Part shown: piece after piece, positions 63,830-64,000 of the stretch
How the letters are laid out: every line of letters starts with the position of its first letter
Numbering within the stretch: position 1 is the stretch's first letter
Assembly: GCF_019710585.1 (NCBI RefSeq)
Contig: NZ_JAIFZQ010000017.1
Span: 1-64,000, forward strand
Direction of reading: 5' to 3'
DNA: 64,000 bases
From: Arthrobacter sp. MAHUQ-56
GTDB lineage: Bacteria > Actinomycetota > Actinomycetes > Actinomycetales > Micrococcaceae
Program-made: the position numbers and the translations under genes
Notes under the pieces: model-generated
What the model was told of the DNA's origin: nothing
Databases searched by the model: none
Seen by the model: only the letters and a program-made list of their open reading frames with translations

Positions 63830-63898
63830 GGGGCACTTTGCCGCCGTCCGCCGTCGTAATTTACGACGGCGGACGGCGTGTCCGTGCCAAAGTGCCCC
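63830..63898. repeat. Nested inverted repeat (two concentric stems)
   Basis: Outer arms GGGGCACTTTG (63830-63840) and CAAAGTGCCCC (63888-63898) are perfect 11-bp complements. Inside them lies a perfect 18-bp stem (63842-63859 with 63861-63878) around one central T. It sits between the convergent TsaC-like gene and the truncated gene at the window edge. It may be a bidirectional terminator or a REP/MITE-like repeat. Confidence 0.8.
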
Positions 63899-63914
63899 TT
63901 TACGGCGTCAAGGT

Positions 63915-64000
63915 TCAGTCCTGCTTGCGCGCCCTGCTGGGTTGGACCCGCGGCGGTTCACCGGGCATTTTGGGGTAGTCGGGCGGGAAGGGCAGTTCGC
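63915..64000 (-). CDS. C-terminal end of a gene truncated by the window edge
   Basis: An open frame on the minus strand enters from the right edge and ends at a TGA (63915-63917), giving 27 residues that end ...PRVQPSRARKQD and contain DYPKMPGEP. The proline-rich tail resembles, from memory, the C-terminus of actinobacterial LigD-type polymerase proteins, but this is a weak guess. The nested hairpin at 63830-63898 lies just beyond its stop. Confidence 0.5.
   Translation of the reverse strand, partial: ELPFPPDYPKMPGEPPRVQPSRARKQD

Overview
The window is a dense, high-GC chromosomal segment from an actinobacterium, most likely a member of the Micrococcaceae such as Arthrobacter or Pseudarthrobacter. 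This rests on strong third-position G/C bias, actinobacterial marker genes (whiA, rbpA, opcA, an Eis-type acetyltransferase, SufR-led suf genes, a CoaE-GrpB fusion), frequent GTG starts and leaderless-type promoters. From memory, the gene order largely follows two blocks of the Mycobacterium tuberculosis chromosome (around Rv1420-Rv1466 and Rv1629-Rv1638). This is therefore mostly conserved core genome. I saw no insertion sequence, phage, integrase, CRISPR array, tRNA or rRNA.

Layout. 0.2-5.3 kb (minus): Fe-S assembly operon sufR-sufB-sufD-Rieske ferredoxin-sufC-sufT. 5.4-8.1 kb (plus): ABC-2 exporter pair and heme A synthase ctaA. 8.2-11.7 kb (minus): a SulP transporter fused to a beta-carbonic anhydrase, then heme O synthase ctaB. 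12.2-20.4 kb (plus): pentose-phosphate operon tkt-tal-pgi-zwf-opcA-pgl. 20.4-24.4 kb (minus): rbpA, secG and lower glycolysis tpiA-pgk-gap. 24.6-34.8 kb (minus): sodA, whiA-yvcK-rapZ, uvrC, an acyltransferase, a HAD phosphatase and uvrA. 34.9-38.8 kb (minus): a heterodimeric ABC exporter pair with a GntR regulator. 39-46.7 kb: methyltransferase, Ski2-like helicase, GNAT, prolyl-aminopeptidase-like hydrolase, MFS exporter and terC with a manganese-riboswitch-like leader. 46.9-58.5 kb: uvrB, coaE, SRPBCC, YigZ, GNAT, rpsA, Eis-like GNAT and polA. 58.5-64 kb: small accessory genes, a Pit phosphate transporter with a coupled small membrane protein, a TsaC/Sua5-like gene, a nested inverted repeat and a truncated gene at the right edge.

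How the genes fit together. The left third combines Fe-S and heme cofactor supply for respiration with central carbon metabolism (NADPH, pentoses, triose phosphates). The middle and right hold all three uvr genes and polA, which is nearly the whole nucleotide-excision repair pathway. The most notable signals are regulatory. Twelve genes, including uvrA, uvrB, uvrC and polA, have a TANNNT hexamer 6-8 nt before the start codon, as expected for leaderless mRNAs. uvrA also has an SOS-box-like palindrome next to its -10. terC has a yybP-ykoY-like leader. The pgl terminator hairpin is written inside the rbpA coding sequence on the other strand. I found no convincing wholly new system.
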